This document shows positions 44,201 through 53,089 of a stretch of 64,000 nucleotides of DNA, piece by piece. The position numbers and the translations under genes were made by a program. This stretch comes from Pelomonas sp. SE-A7 (GTDB lineage Bacteria > Pseudomonadota > Gammaproteobacteria > Burkholderiales > Burkholderiaceae_C). The DNA is taken from contig NZ_JAUASW010000003.1 of assembly GCF_030345705.1 (NCBI RefSeq), positions 62,001 through 126,000 of the forward strand, read 5' to 3'. A model generated the notes under the pieces. That model was not told where the DNA came from. It saw only the letters and a list, made by a program, of their open reading frames with translations, and searched no databases. How positions within the stretch are numbered: the first letter of the stretch is position 1; each line of letters opens with the position of its first letter.

Positions 44201-45334
44201 ATGCGCACCCTTGACAAGCTCAACCGGCTCAGCGAATCGCATGGCCGCCTGCCTCGCGGCCAGGGCCTGGCCTCCGGCGTGATCGCGCTGGCACTGGCCA
44301 TGCTGTGCCTGCTCGGCGTGCTGGCCTTTCATTGGCCCGAGTACCTGACGACGCCGCAGCTGCGCAAGTCGTACCGGGTCGACAGCCTGCGCCTGCTGCT
44401 GTTCTGGGCCCTGGTGCTGTCCGGCGCCATCGCGCTCTACAACGTCATCCGCGGCCGGGCCCGCTGGCTGGCCTCGGCCAGCTTCGCCCTGATCGCCGTT
44501 TCGCTGCTGCTGGGAGGCCACAAGGTGCCGGTGGACAGCGACTTCCCCGAGCACACGCCCTACCTCGGCCTGGACTGGTTCGTGCTGGACCTGCTGGGCT
44601 CCACGCTGATGTTCGTCTTCATCGAAAAGCTGTTCGGGCTGCGCAAGGACCAGCCGGTGTTCCGCGCCGACTGGCAGACCGATTTCCAGCACTTCATGGT
44701 CAACCACATGCTGGTGGGCTTTCTGCTGCTGGTCACGAATTTGCTGGTGCACCGTTTGTTCGGCTGGGCCGCTCACGATGGCTTGCGAGGCTGGATCGGG
44801 CAGCTGAACTTTGGCCTGGCGCTGTTCCTCATCATCCTGGTGGCCGACCTGGTGCAGTACTGGATACACCGGGCCTACCACCAGGTGCCGCTGCTGTGGC
44901 GCCTGCATGCCGTGCATCACAGCATCGAGCACATGGACTGGCTGGCGGGCTCGCGCCTGCACATCATCGAGCTGATACTCACCCGCACCCTGATCCTGGC
45001 CTCCATCTACCTGCTGGGCTTCAGCAAGCCGGTGATCGATGCCTACATCGTGGTGGTCGGCTTCCAGGCCGTCTTCAACCATGCCAACGTGAGCGTGGGC
45101 CTGGGGCCGCTGCGGCACCTGATAGTCACGCCCAACTTCCACCATTGGCACCATGCGCAGGACCCGGAGGCGGTGGACCGCAACTACGCGGCCCACTTCG
45201 CCTTCCTGGACCACCTGTTCGGCACGGCCGTCCATTCGGAACGCCAATGGCCGGAGCGCTACGGCGTGATCGGCGACTATGTGCCGCGCGGCTTTCTGAA
45301 GCAGCTGCTCTTCCCCTTCACCTGGAAGGGCTGA
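44201..45334 (+). CDS. Membrane fatty acid hydroxylase / sterol desaturase family protein
   Basis: The 377-residue protein has about eight membrane segments and the three histidine clusters of the membrane di-iron hydroxylase family: HRAYH, HAVHH and HHWHH, with an extra histidine in NHANVS. These bind two irons and hydroxylate or desaturate lipid chains. The N-terminal 120 residues form extra helices. The substrate (fatty acid, sterol-like or carotenoid) is not determined. It ends 13 bases before the convergent peptide-transporter ATPase. Confidence 0.85.
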   Translation: MRTLDKLNRLSESHGRLPRGQGLASGVIALALAMLCLLGVLAFHWPEYLTTPQLRKSYRVDSLRLLLFWALVLSGAIALYNVIRGRARWLASASFALIAVSLLLGGHKVPVDSDFPEHTPYLGLDWFVLDLLGSTLMFVFIEKLFGLRKDQPVFRADWQTDFQHFMVNHMLVGFLLLVTNLLVHRLFGWAAHDGLRGWIGQLNFGLALFLIILVADLVQYWIHRAYHQVPLLWRLHAVHHSIEHMDWLAGSRLHIIELILTRTLILASIYLLGFSKPVIDAYIVVVGFQAVFNHANVSVGLGPLRHLIVTPNFHHWHHAQDPEAVDRNYAAHFAFLDHLFGTAVHSERQWPERYGVIGDYVPRGFLKQLLFPFTWKG

Positions 45335-45347
45335 GCCCCCGGAGCCG

Positions 45348-46099
<752 letters not shown>

Positions 46100-46103
<4 letters not shown>

Positions 46104-46942
46104 GCGGTCTTCCAGGCTTCGTCGCGCTGCAGCGTGGGCAGCGGATGGCGGGGCGCGTCCAGCCGCGGCAGGCAGTCCAGCAGGCCGCGGGTGTAGGGGT
46201 GCTGCGCCTCATGCAGCCGGCTGGCCTCGAGCTGCTCGACCACGCGGCCGGCATACATCACCAGCACCCGGTCGCAGAAGCTGGCGACCAGGCGCAGGTC
46301 GTGCGAGATGAAGACCAGGCCCATATTGCGTTCACGCACCAGGCGATCCAAAACGGCGAGCACCTGCAGCTGGACGCTGACGTCCAGGGCCGAGGTCGGC
46401 TCGTCGGCGATCAAGAGCTCAGGTTCGGCGATGGTCATCATCGCGATCATCACGCGCTGGCCCATGCCGCCCGAGACCTCGTGCGGATAGAGCCGGGCCA
46501 CGCGCTCGGGCTCATCGATTCCCACGGTCTCCAGCGCCGCGAGCATGCGTTTCGTGGCCTCTGATGCGCTGCAGCGCTGATGGGTGCGCAGCGCCTCGAC
46601 GATCTGGCCGCCAATGCGCATCACCGGGTTGAGCGAGAACTTGGGATCCTGCATCACCAGGGCCATGCGGCGGCCCCGCAGCGCGCGCCGCTGGGCGGGC
46701 GGACAGGCGAGCAGATCCAGGCCATCGAAACGCAAGGCCTGGGCCTCGACCCGGGCGCCTGGCGCCGACAGGCCCAGGATGGCGCGGCCGGTCTGCGACT
46801 TGCCGGAGCCCGATTCGCCGACGATGCCCAGGCGTTCGCGGCCTAGCGTGAAGCTGACGCCGCGCACCGCCTCGATACGGCCGCCGTCGCGCGCCGGATA
46901 GCTGACGCGCAGGTCCTCGACTTCAAGCAATGCCGGGCTCAT
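46100..46942 (-). CDS. Peptide ABC importer ATPase 1 (DppD/OppD-type)
   Basis: A 280-residue ATPase with Walker A (GESGSGKSQ), the signature VSGGMGQRVMIAM (the variant usual in DppD/OppD) and Walker B (ELLIADEPTSALDV). The pair of different ATPases with the two permeases is the standard Dpp/Opp heterodimeric arrangement. The ATG overlaps the preceding permease stop. Confidence 0.9.
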
Positions 46943-47850
46943 TCGCTGTCTTTCGGATCGAGCGCATCGCGCAGGCCATCACCCAAGAGGTTGAAGGCCA
47001 GGCTCACGATGAAGATGGCCAGGCCCGGTCCGGCGGCCACCCACCACTGGTCCAGCACGAAGGCGCGGCCGGCGGCGATCATCGCGCCCCATTCGGGGCT
47101 GGGCGGTTGCGCCCCCAGACCGAGGAAGCCCAGGCCGGCGGCGGTGAGGATGATGCCGGCCATGTCCAGCGTGACCCGCACGATCAGCGAGGGCAGGCCC
47201 AGCGGCATCAGGTGGCGGCTGACTATGCGCCAGGGCGAGGCGCCCATCAGGCGCACGGCCGCGATGAAGTCGCTGTGGCGCAGGCTCAGGGTTTCGGCGC
47301 GGGCGATGCGGGCATAGGCCGGCCAGGCCGTGATGGCAATGGCCAGCACCGCGTTCTCTATGCCCGGTCCCAGGGCCGCGGCGAAGGCCAGGGCCAGGAT
47401 CAGCTTGGGAAACGCCAGGAAGATGTCGGTCAGCCGCATCAGGAGCGCATCGACCCAGCCGCCGAAGTAGCCGGCCAGCGTGCCTATGACCAGGCCCACC
47501 GGCGCCGCCAGCACCGCCACCAGGGTGACGACGAAGAGCGTGATCCGCGAGCCCCAGACTATGCGCGAGAAGATGTCGCGGCCCTGCTCGTCCGTGCCCA
47601 TCCAGTGGCTTGACGAGGGCGGCAGCAGCCGGGCGTTCATCAGGTCGCCGACATCGGGCGCACTGGGCGCGATCCAGGGCGCGAACAGGGCCATCAGCAC
47701 CAGGCCGGCGAGCAGCAGCAGGCCGACCAGGGCCAGGCGGTTGCGGGCAAAGCGCCGCCAGGTCTCGTAGGCCCGGCCGGCCATGGCCTGCTTGCGCGAG
47801 GCCGGCTGCTCAGAGAGCAGCCATTGCCGCCAACTCGCCTTCATCCTCAT
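46939..47850 (-). CDS. Peptide ABC importer permease 2 (DppC-type)
   Basis: The 303-residue permease has an N-terminal extension with one membrane helix (NRLALVGLLLLAGLVLMALFAPW), typical of DppC, and the core permease domain with the EAA-type loop (AVRLMGASPWRIVSRHLMP). It overlaps the previous permease gene by four bases (ATGA). With DppB it forms the heterodimeric channel for peptides or related compounds. Confidence 0.9.
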   Translation of the reverse strand: MRMKASWRQWLLSEQPASRKQAMAGRAYETWRRFARNRLALVGLLLLAGLVLMALFAPWIAPSAPDVGDLMNARLLPPSSSHWMGTDEQGRDIFSRIVWGSRITLFVVTLVAVLAAPVGLVIGTLAGYFGGWVDALLMRLTDIFLAFPKLILALAFAAALGPGIENAVLAIAITAWPAYARIARAETLSLRHSDFIAAVRLMGASPWRIVSRHLMPLGLPSLIVRVTLDMAGIILTAAGLGFLGLGAQPPSPEWGAMIAAGRAFVLDQWWVAAGPGLAIFIVSLAFNLLGDGLRDALDPKDSE

Positions 47851-48875
47851 GAGCGCGTCCTCGGGTCCAGCCAGCGGTACAGCAGGTCGCTCAGCAGGTT
47901 GATGAAGATGAAGATCGTGCCGACCACCAGGGTGCCGCCCAGCACCGCATTCATGTCGGCGTTCTGCAGCGCGTTGGTGATGTACAAGCCCAGGCCCGGC
48001 CAGGCGAAAACGGTCTCGGTCAGCACCGAGCCTTCCAGCAGGCCGGCATAACTGAGTGCGATCACGGTCAGCAGCGGCACGGCGGCATTGCGCAGCGCAT
48101 GGCGCCAGACGATGCGCGCCTCCGACAGGCCCTTGGCCCGCGCCGCCACCACGTACTCCTGGCCCAGCTCCTTGAGCATGAAGCTACGCGTCATGCGGCT
48201 GATGTAGGCCATCGCGAAATAGCCCAGCAGAGCGCCCGGCAGAGCCAGATGTGAGAGCGCGCTGCGGAAGGCCTCCCATTCACCGGCCATCGCCGCGTCG
48301 AGCAGGATCAGGCCGCTCACCGTAGGCACGCTGTACTCGTAGGCGATGTCGATGCGGCCCGGTCCGGCCACCCAGCCCAGCTTGGCGTAGAACAGCACCA
48401 GGCCCATCAGGCCCAGCCAGAAGATGGGCACCGAGTAGCCCAGCAGGCCGATCACGCGCAGGCCCTGGTCGACCCAGCGGCCTCGCCGCACCGCGGCCCA
48501 CACACCCAGCGGCACGCCCAGCAGCACGCCGAAGACGATGCCGACCGTGGCCAGCTCCAGCGTGGCCGGAAACACGCGGGCGATGTCCTCGGCCACCGGA
48601 TTGCTGGTCAGCAGGGACTGGCCGAGGTCGCCGCGCGCCACCTTGCCCAGGTAGACGCCGAACTGATAGAGCAGCGGTCGGTCCAGGCCCAGCTCCTGCC
48701 TCACCCTTTGCAGTTGCTCCTCGCTGGCCCGGTCGCCGGCCACGGCCAGGGCCGGATCGGTGGGCACGACCCGGCCTATGAAGAAGGTGACCGCCAGCAG
48801 GCCCAGGTAGGTCAGGGCCAGGCTCAGCACGGTGCGGGCCACGGCCCGGGGCAGGAACTTCCGAAGACTAGGCAC
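47847..48875 (-). CDS. Peptide ABC importer permease 1 (DppB-type)
   Basis: The 342-residue permease starts at a GTG one base after the binding protein stop. It has six membrane segments, the DppB pattern at the N terminus (TFFIGRVVPTDPALAVAG) and the EAA-type loop ARAKGLSEARIVWRHALRNA. The absence of any spacer means translation is coupled to the binding protein. The other four operon genes follow the order A-B-C-D-F. Confidence 0.9.
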   Translation of the reverse strand: MPSLRKFLPRAVARTVLSLALTYLGLLAVTFFIGRVVPTDPALAVAGDRASEEQLQRVRQELGLDRPLLYQFGVYLGKVARGDLGQSLLTSNPVAEDIARVFPATLELATVGIVFGVLLGVPLGVWAAVRRGRWVDQGLRVIGLLGYSVPIFWLGLMGLVLFYAKLGWVAGPGRIDIAYEYSVPTVSGLILLDAAMAGEWEAFRSALSHLALPGALLGYFAMAYISRMTRSFMLKELGQEYVVAARAKGLSEARIVWRHALRNAAVPLLTVIALSYAGLLEGSVLTETVFAWPGLGLYITNALQNADMNAVLGGTLVVGTIFIFINLLSDLLYRWLDPRTRS

Positions 48876-50468
48876 TTATTTCTTGACCACCGGCGCGAGG
48901 AAGGTCGTGTCCGATGTCGGCCCTATGCGGAAGCCCTCGACGTTGCTGCGCAGCGCGGCCACCGCGGTCTGTTGGTAGACGATGACGAAGGGGCTTTGCT
49001 TGCGGAACTCGGCCTGGATCTCCTGGTAGGCCTTGGCCCGCTTGGCCGTGTCGCGCTCCTGCAGCGCAGCGTCGGTCTTCTTGGTCAGCTCGGGAGAAAT
49101 CCAGGCATTGCGCCAGGTCAGCGGTTTGAGCTTGGCTTCGTCGCTGTTGTCGACATTGCGCGTGAAGGCATCGGCATTGCTGTGCGGGTCCCAGTAGTCC
49201 GAGGCCCATTCGCCTATGTAGATGTCGTGCTTGCGGGCGCGGTATTTGGTCAGGGTCTGCTTGCCGTCGCCGGGAATGATCTCGATCTTGATGCCGGCCT
49301 TGCGGGCCGAGGCCTGCACCGCCTCGGCTATGCCCTGCACCGGCTGCACCGTGCGCATGTCCAGCGTCAACTTGAAGCCCTGCGGCAGACCGGCCTTGGC
49401 CAGCAGGGCCTGGGCCTTGGCCGGGTCGTACTTGTAGGGCTTGTCGCTGGCCGCGCCCAGCATGCCCACCGGCAGCAGGTTCTGGTGGACCACACCAATG
49501 TTCTTGATCAGCGTCGCGCCGATCGCCTCGTAGTCGACCAGCCACTTGAAGGCCTCGCGCACCTCGGGCTTGGCCAGGTGGGGGTTCTTCTGGTTCAGGC
49601 TCAGGTAGTAGATCGTGCCCTTGGTGGTGGCGTCGAGCTTGACCTCGGGCCGGCCCTTCATCGCATCGATGTCCTGCGGCGCCAGATTGCGGGCGATGTC
49701 GATGTCACCCTTCTCCAGCAGCAGGCGCTGCGTGGCGGCTTCCTTCACATGGCGGTAGATGGCGCGGACCAGGGCCGGCTTCCTGCCGTGGTACTGGTCA
49801 TTGCGCTCCAGCACCAGCAGCTCGTTGGCCCGCCATTCGCGCAGCTTGTAGGGGCCGGAGCCGGCATGGCCCTGCTTGAGCCAGGCATTGCCCATGTCCG
49901 TGCCCTGGGCCTTGGACAGCAGCAGCTTCTTGTCCAGCACCGAGGCCACATTGGCGCTGAGGCAGTTCAGCACGAAGCTGGGCGCATAGGCCTTGTCGGT
50001 CTCCATGGTCAGCGTCAGCGGGCCGGTCTGGCGGATCTTCTCGGCCACATTGGTCTTGGACAGGCCCAGCTGGGTGAGGATGAAGGCCGGCGTCTTGTCC
50101 AGCAGCACGGCACGCTGCAGCGACCACACCACTTCTTCGGCGGTCAGCGCATTGCCCGAGGAGAAGCGCAGATTGGGCAGCAACTCGAACGTGAAGCTCC
50201 TGCCATCGGCCGACACGGTCCAGCCCTTGGCCAGTTGGCCGCTGAGCTTGCTCGGGTCGGCGATGTCGAACTGGGTCAGCCGTTCGTAGGTGTTGCCGAC
50301 GATCTCGCCGGCGGCGATCTCGAAGGCTTCGGCCGGGTCCATCGAGATGATGTCGTCGAAGGCCATGGCCTGGACCAGGCTGTCCTTGGGCGTGGCGGCC
50401 TGCAGCGGCAGGGCCAGGCTCAGGGCGGTCAACAGGACGGCGAAGGGGAAGCGGGGGGCGGCAGGCAA
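48876..50468 (-). CDS. Peptide ABC importer solute-binding protein (DppA/OppA-type, family 5)
   Basis: The 530-residue periplasmic protein has a signal peptide (LLTALSLALPLQAA) and the family 5 pattern: FDDIISMDPAEAFEIAAGEIVGNTYERL, KGWTVSADGRSFTFEL, and YYLSLNQKNPHLAKPEVREAFKWL in the second domain. It starts at a TTG, with GGAGG eight bases upstream. Family 5 proteins bind peptides, nickel, heme or opines; the ligand cannot be read from the sequence. It is divergent from the NHL-repeat gene across about 115 bases. Confidence 0.88.
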   Translation of the reverse strand: MPAAPRFPFAVLLTALSLALPLQAATPKDSLVQAMAFDDIISMDPAEAFEIAAGEIVGNTYERLTQFDIADPSKLSGQLAKGWTVSADGRSFTFELLPNLRFSSGNALTAEEVVWSLQRAVLLDKTPAFILTQLGLSKTNVAEKIRQTGPLTLTMETDKAYAPSFVLNCLSANVASVLDKKLLLSKAQGTDMGNAWLKQGHAGSGPYKLREWRANELLVLERNDQYHGRKPALVRAIYRHVKEAATQRLLLEKGDIDIARNLAPQDIDAMKGRPEVKLDATTKGTIYYLSLNQKNPHLAKPEVREAFKWLVDYEAIGATLIKNIGVVHQNLLPVGMLGAASDKPYKYDPAKAQALLAKAGLPQGFKLTLDMRTVQPVQGIAEAVQASARKAGIKIEIIPGDGKQTLTKYRARKHDIYIGEWASDYWDPHSNADAFTRNVDNSDEAKLKPLTWRNAWISPELTKKTDAALQERDTAKRAKAYQEIQAEFRKQSPFVIVYQQTAVAALRSNVEGFRIGPTSDTTFLAPVVKK

Positions 50469-50583
50469 GGTCGGTTCCTCCGTTGGGCCCCGGATTGTTG
50501 CCCAAGCGGGGCCGGCCGCGTGCGCAGGTCAACCCGGTGCCGGGCCGCTCCCGGCCCCAGGGCACGGTTACGATCCGCGGCCG

Positions 50584-52770
50584 ATGCCTGAAGGATTGAA
50601 CAAGCCCCACCGTCCGCCGCGCCGCCGCTCTCGCAAGCCGCTGGCCGCGCTCCTGAGCCTGCTGGCCATGGCCGCCGGCCTGGCCTGGTTGCTGGAGCCA
50701 CCCGAGCATCCCCAGGTGGCCATGCCCGCCGCCGCGCCGCCCGTCGCAGCCTCGGTGCCGGCGGCCGAAGCCGCACCGCCACCGCCCGCTCCCACGCTGA
50801 TTGGCGGCCCGGCCCATATCAGCCTGCTGGCCGGCGACGGCACCAGCGGCCTGCGTGATGGTGTTGCGGCCCAGGCGCGCTTTTCCGATCCCTACGGCCT
50901 GGCCGCCGCGCCGGACGGCCGACTCTTCATCGCCGATGGCGGCGAGGCCAACCGCATCCGCGTGCTGGACATCAAGCGCGGCCAGCTCAGCAGCCTGGCC
51001 GGCGGCGAAGAAGGCTTTCAGGACGGCCCGTCTGCCCAGGCCCGCTTCAATACGCCCTCCGGCCTGGCGCTGGACCGCGAAGGCAATCTCTACATCGCCG
51101 ACACCGGCAACCATGCGATCCGCAAACTGAGCCCGCAGGGCCAGGTCACGACCCTGGCCGGCGACGGCAAGCCCGGCTGGAAGGACGGCGAAGGCGCGCA
51201 GGCGCGCTTCAATGCACCGCTGGCAGTGGCAGTCGATGCCCAGGGACGGGTCTTCGTCGCCGACACCCACAACGACCGCATCCGCATGATCACGCCCGAG
51301 GGCCAGGTGTCCACGCTGGCCGGCGGCAACAAGCCCGGCGAGGCCGACGGCCCGGGCGCCAAGGCGCTGTTCGACACGCCTTCCGGCCTCACGCTGGACG
51401 CGAACGGCCTGCTCTGGGTGGCCGACACGCAGAACCACGCGATCCGCTCGGTCGATCCGGCCAGCGGCGAGGTCCAGACCTGGCTGCGCAGCCCCGACGA
51501 GGACGACGAGGCCCTGCTGCGCCGACCGCTCAGCCTGGCCTTCACGCATGACGGCGTGCTGCTGGTCGGCACCATGAACAAGGGCGGCTTGCTGCAGGTC
51601 ACGCCGGAGCGCCAGGTGTTCGCCCTGACCGGCGGTGCGCTGCGCTTCTCGCGGCCGGGTGGCATCGCCGTCGATGCACGCGGCCGGGTGCTGGTGGCCG
51701 ATGCGCCGGCCTTCCGTATTCATCAGGTCTTGCCTGGTGAGGGCGAGTCCGGCCCGCTAGGCCCGGCGCTGCTGCAGCCGCCGCTGGAGACGGCCAAGCG
51801 CTGGCCCCTGCGGCCGCAACAGGGCTGGCATGAAGTCGTCGGCCTGCTGGGCGAGGTGCGCGGCGGCCGCGGCAAGGACCGCAAGCTGGACTCCCGCCAC
51901 CACCTGCACGCCGGGCTGGACATCCGCGGCGACACGGGCGAGGCGGTCCTGACCATCGCCGACGGCAAGGTGCTGAGCCCGGCCGCCAGCAGCGGCTTCG
52001 CGCGACTCGGCGAGGGCCTGGCGATAGGGCCGCTGCAGTACATCCACATCCGCGTCGGCCGCGACAAGTTCGGCAAGCCGCTGGACGCGCAGCGCATGAG
52101 CCTGGTGCGCAACGCCGCCGGCAAGGTCGAACGGGTCCGTGTGGCCCGCGGCACCCGCTTCAAGGCCGGCGAGGTGATCGGCTTCATCAACCCCATGGCC
52201 CATGTGCACCTGGCCCTAGGCGCACCGGGCTTCTACCGCGATGCCATGAGCCTGGGCTTCGAGGGCTTCATCGACACGGTGGCGCCGCGCATAGATTCCA
52301 TCGAGCTGTTCGACGCGGCCGGCAAGCGACTCAAGCGCGAACTGGCCGGCGCCCTGCTGCTGCCGCGCGCGCCGCTGCAGATCGTGGTCGATGCCTGGGA
52401 CCAGGTCGACGACAACCTGGAGCGCCGCCGCCTGGGCGTGCAGAAGCTGTCGTGGCAATTGCTGAACGAAGACGGCACGCCGCTCTCCGGTTTCGAGCAA
52501 CCACGCGAGACCCTGAACTTCGAGCAGCTGCCGGTGGATGACGAGCTGGGCGTCAAGCTGGCCTACGCGCCGGCCAGCGGCATCACGGTGCACGGCGCGC
52601 GGGCCACGCAGTTCCGCTATCAGCTGGCCAACCAGGTGCGGGACGGCAAGGCCGTCGAGGGACGCTGGGATCCCTCGGGCTTGCCGGCGGGTCGCTATCG
52701 GTTGCGGGTCGAGGTCAGCGATGGCAACAGCAATCGCGCGCAGCGGGAGCTGGTGCTGAGGATGGACTAG
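50584..52770 (+). CDS. NHL-repeat protein fused to an M23 (LytM)-like domain
   Basis: The 728-residue protein has one N-terminal membrane anchor (residues 22-38) and a Pro/Ala linker. An NHL beta-propeller of about six blades follows (ADTGNHAIRKL, ADTHNDRIRMI, ADTQNHAIRSV). At about residues 420-560 is an M23-like segment with H442/D446 (HAGLD), H488 (YIHI) and H540/H542 (HVHL), the metal and catalytic residues of LytM peptidases. A C-terminal beta domain ends it. TACGAT lies nine bases before the ATG. The cysteine-free, anchored layout points to an envelope enzyme. Its peptidase activity is not proven because some spacer lengths differ from the family. Confidence 0.72.
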   Translation: MPEGLNKPHRPPRRRSRKPLAALLSLLAMAAGLAWLLEPPEHPQVAMPAAAPPVAASVPAAEAAPPPPAPTLIGGPAHISLLAGDGTSGLRDGVAAQARFSDPYGLAAAPDGRLFIADGGEANRIRVLDIKRGQLSSLAGGEEGFQDGPSAQARFNTPSGLALDREGNLYIADTGNHAIRKLSPQGQVTTLAGDGKPGWKDGEGAQARFNAPLAVAVDAQGRVFVADTHNDRIRMITPEGQVSTLAGGNKPGEADGPGAKALFDTPSGLTLDANGLLWVADTQNHAIRSVDPASGEVQTWLRSPDEDDEALLRRPLSLAFTHDGVLLVGTMNKGGLLQVTPERQVFALTGGALRFSRPGGIAVDARGRVLVADAPAFRIHQVLPGEGESGPLGPALLQPPLETAKRWPLRPQQGWHEVVGLLGEVRGGRGKDRKLDSRHHLHAGLDIRGDTGEAVLTIADGKVLSPAASSGFARLGEGLAIGPLQYIHIRVGRDKFGKPLDAQRMSLVRNAAGKVERVRVARGTRFKAGEVIGFINPMAHVHLALGAPGFYRDAMSLGFEGFIDTVAPRIDSIELFDAAGKRLKRELAGALLLPRAPLQIVVDAWDQVDDNLERRRLGVQKLSWQLLNEDGTPLSGFEQPRETLNFEQLPVDDELGVKLAYAPASGITVHGARATQFRYQLANQVRDGKAVEGRWDPSGLPAGRYRLRVEVSDGNSNRAQRELVLRMD

Positions 52771-52783
52771 GGCCGACCGGTAC

Positions 52784-53002
52784 TCACGAGCGCTTGTAGT
52801 CGTTCACGTCGAAGGGCTTGCTCGGCTCTTCCGGCATGAAGGCCCAGAACAGGAAATAGATCAGCGTGCCTGTGCCGGATGCGATCAGGAGGACCATCAG
52901 CAAGCGCACCGTCCCGACATTCCAGCCGAGCCAGTTGGCAATGCCTTCACACACGCCGCCAAAGAGGCGGTCCTGCGGCTTGTACAGCCTGCGTTTCTCC
53001 AT
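52784..53002 (-). CDS. PspC-domain membrane protein
   Basis: The 72-residue protein is a stand-alone PspC domain: RLYKPQDRLFGGVCEGIANWLGW, then one hydrophobic segment (VRLLMVLLIASGTGTLIYFLFWAFMPEE). The ATG at 53002 gives the standard length and is preceded by GGAGAG; the longer frame to 53062 is not PspC-like. It is the last gene of the run that begins with the patatin gene, after an 87-base spacer, so it may be separately transcribed. Confidence 0.82.
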   Translation of the reverse strand: MEKRRLYKPQDRLFGGVCEGIANWLGWNVGTVRLLMVLLIASGTGTLIYFLFWAFMPEEPSKPFDVNDYKRS

Positions 53003-53089
53003 GGCTCTCTCCGCCTCGTCGGCGCCGGTCTGCGGGCTGTTTGCCCGTCTGGTGACGCTCATTGAACGAGCGCGGATTCTAGGGTCGCC

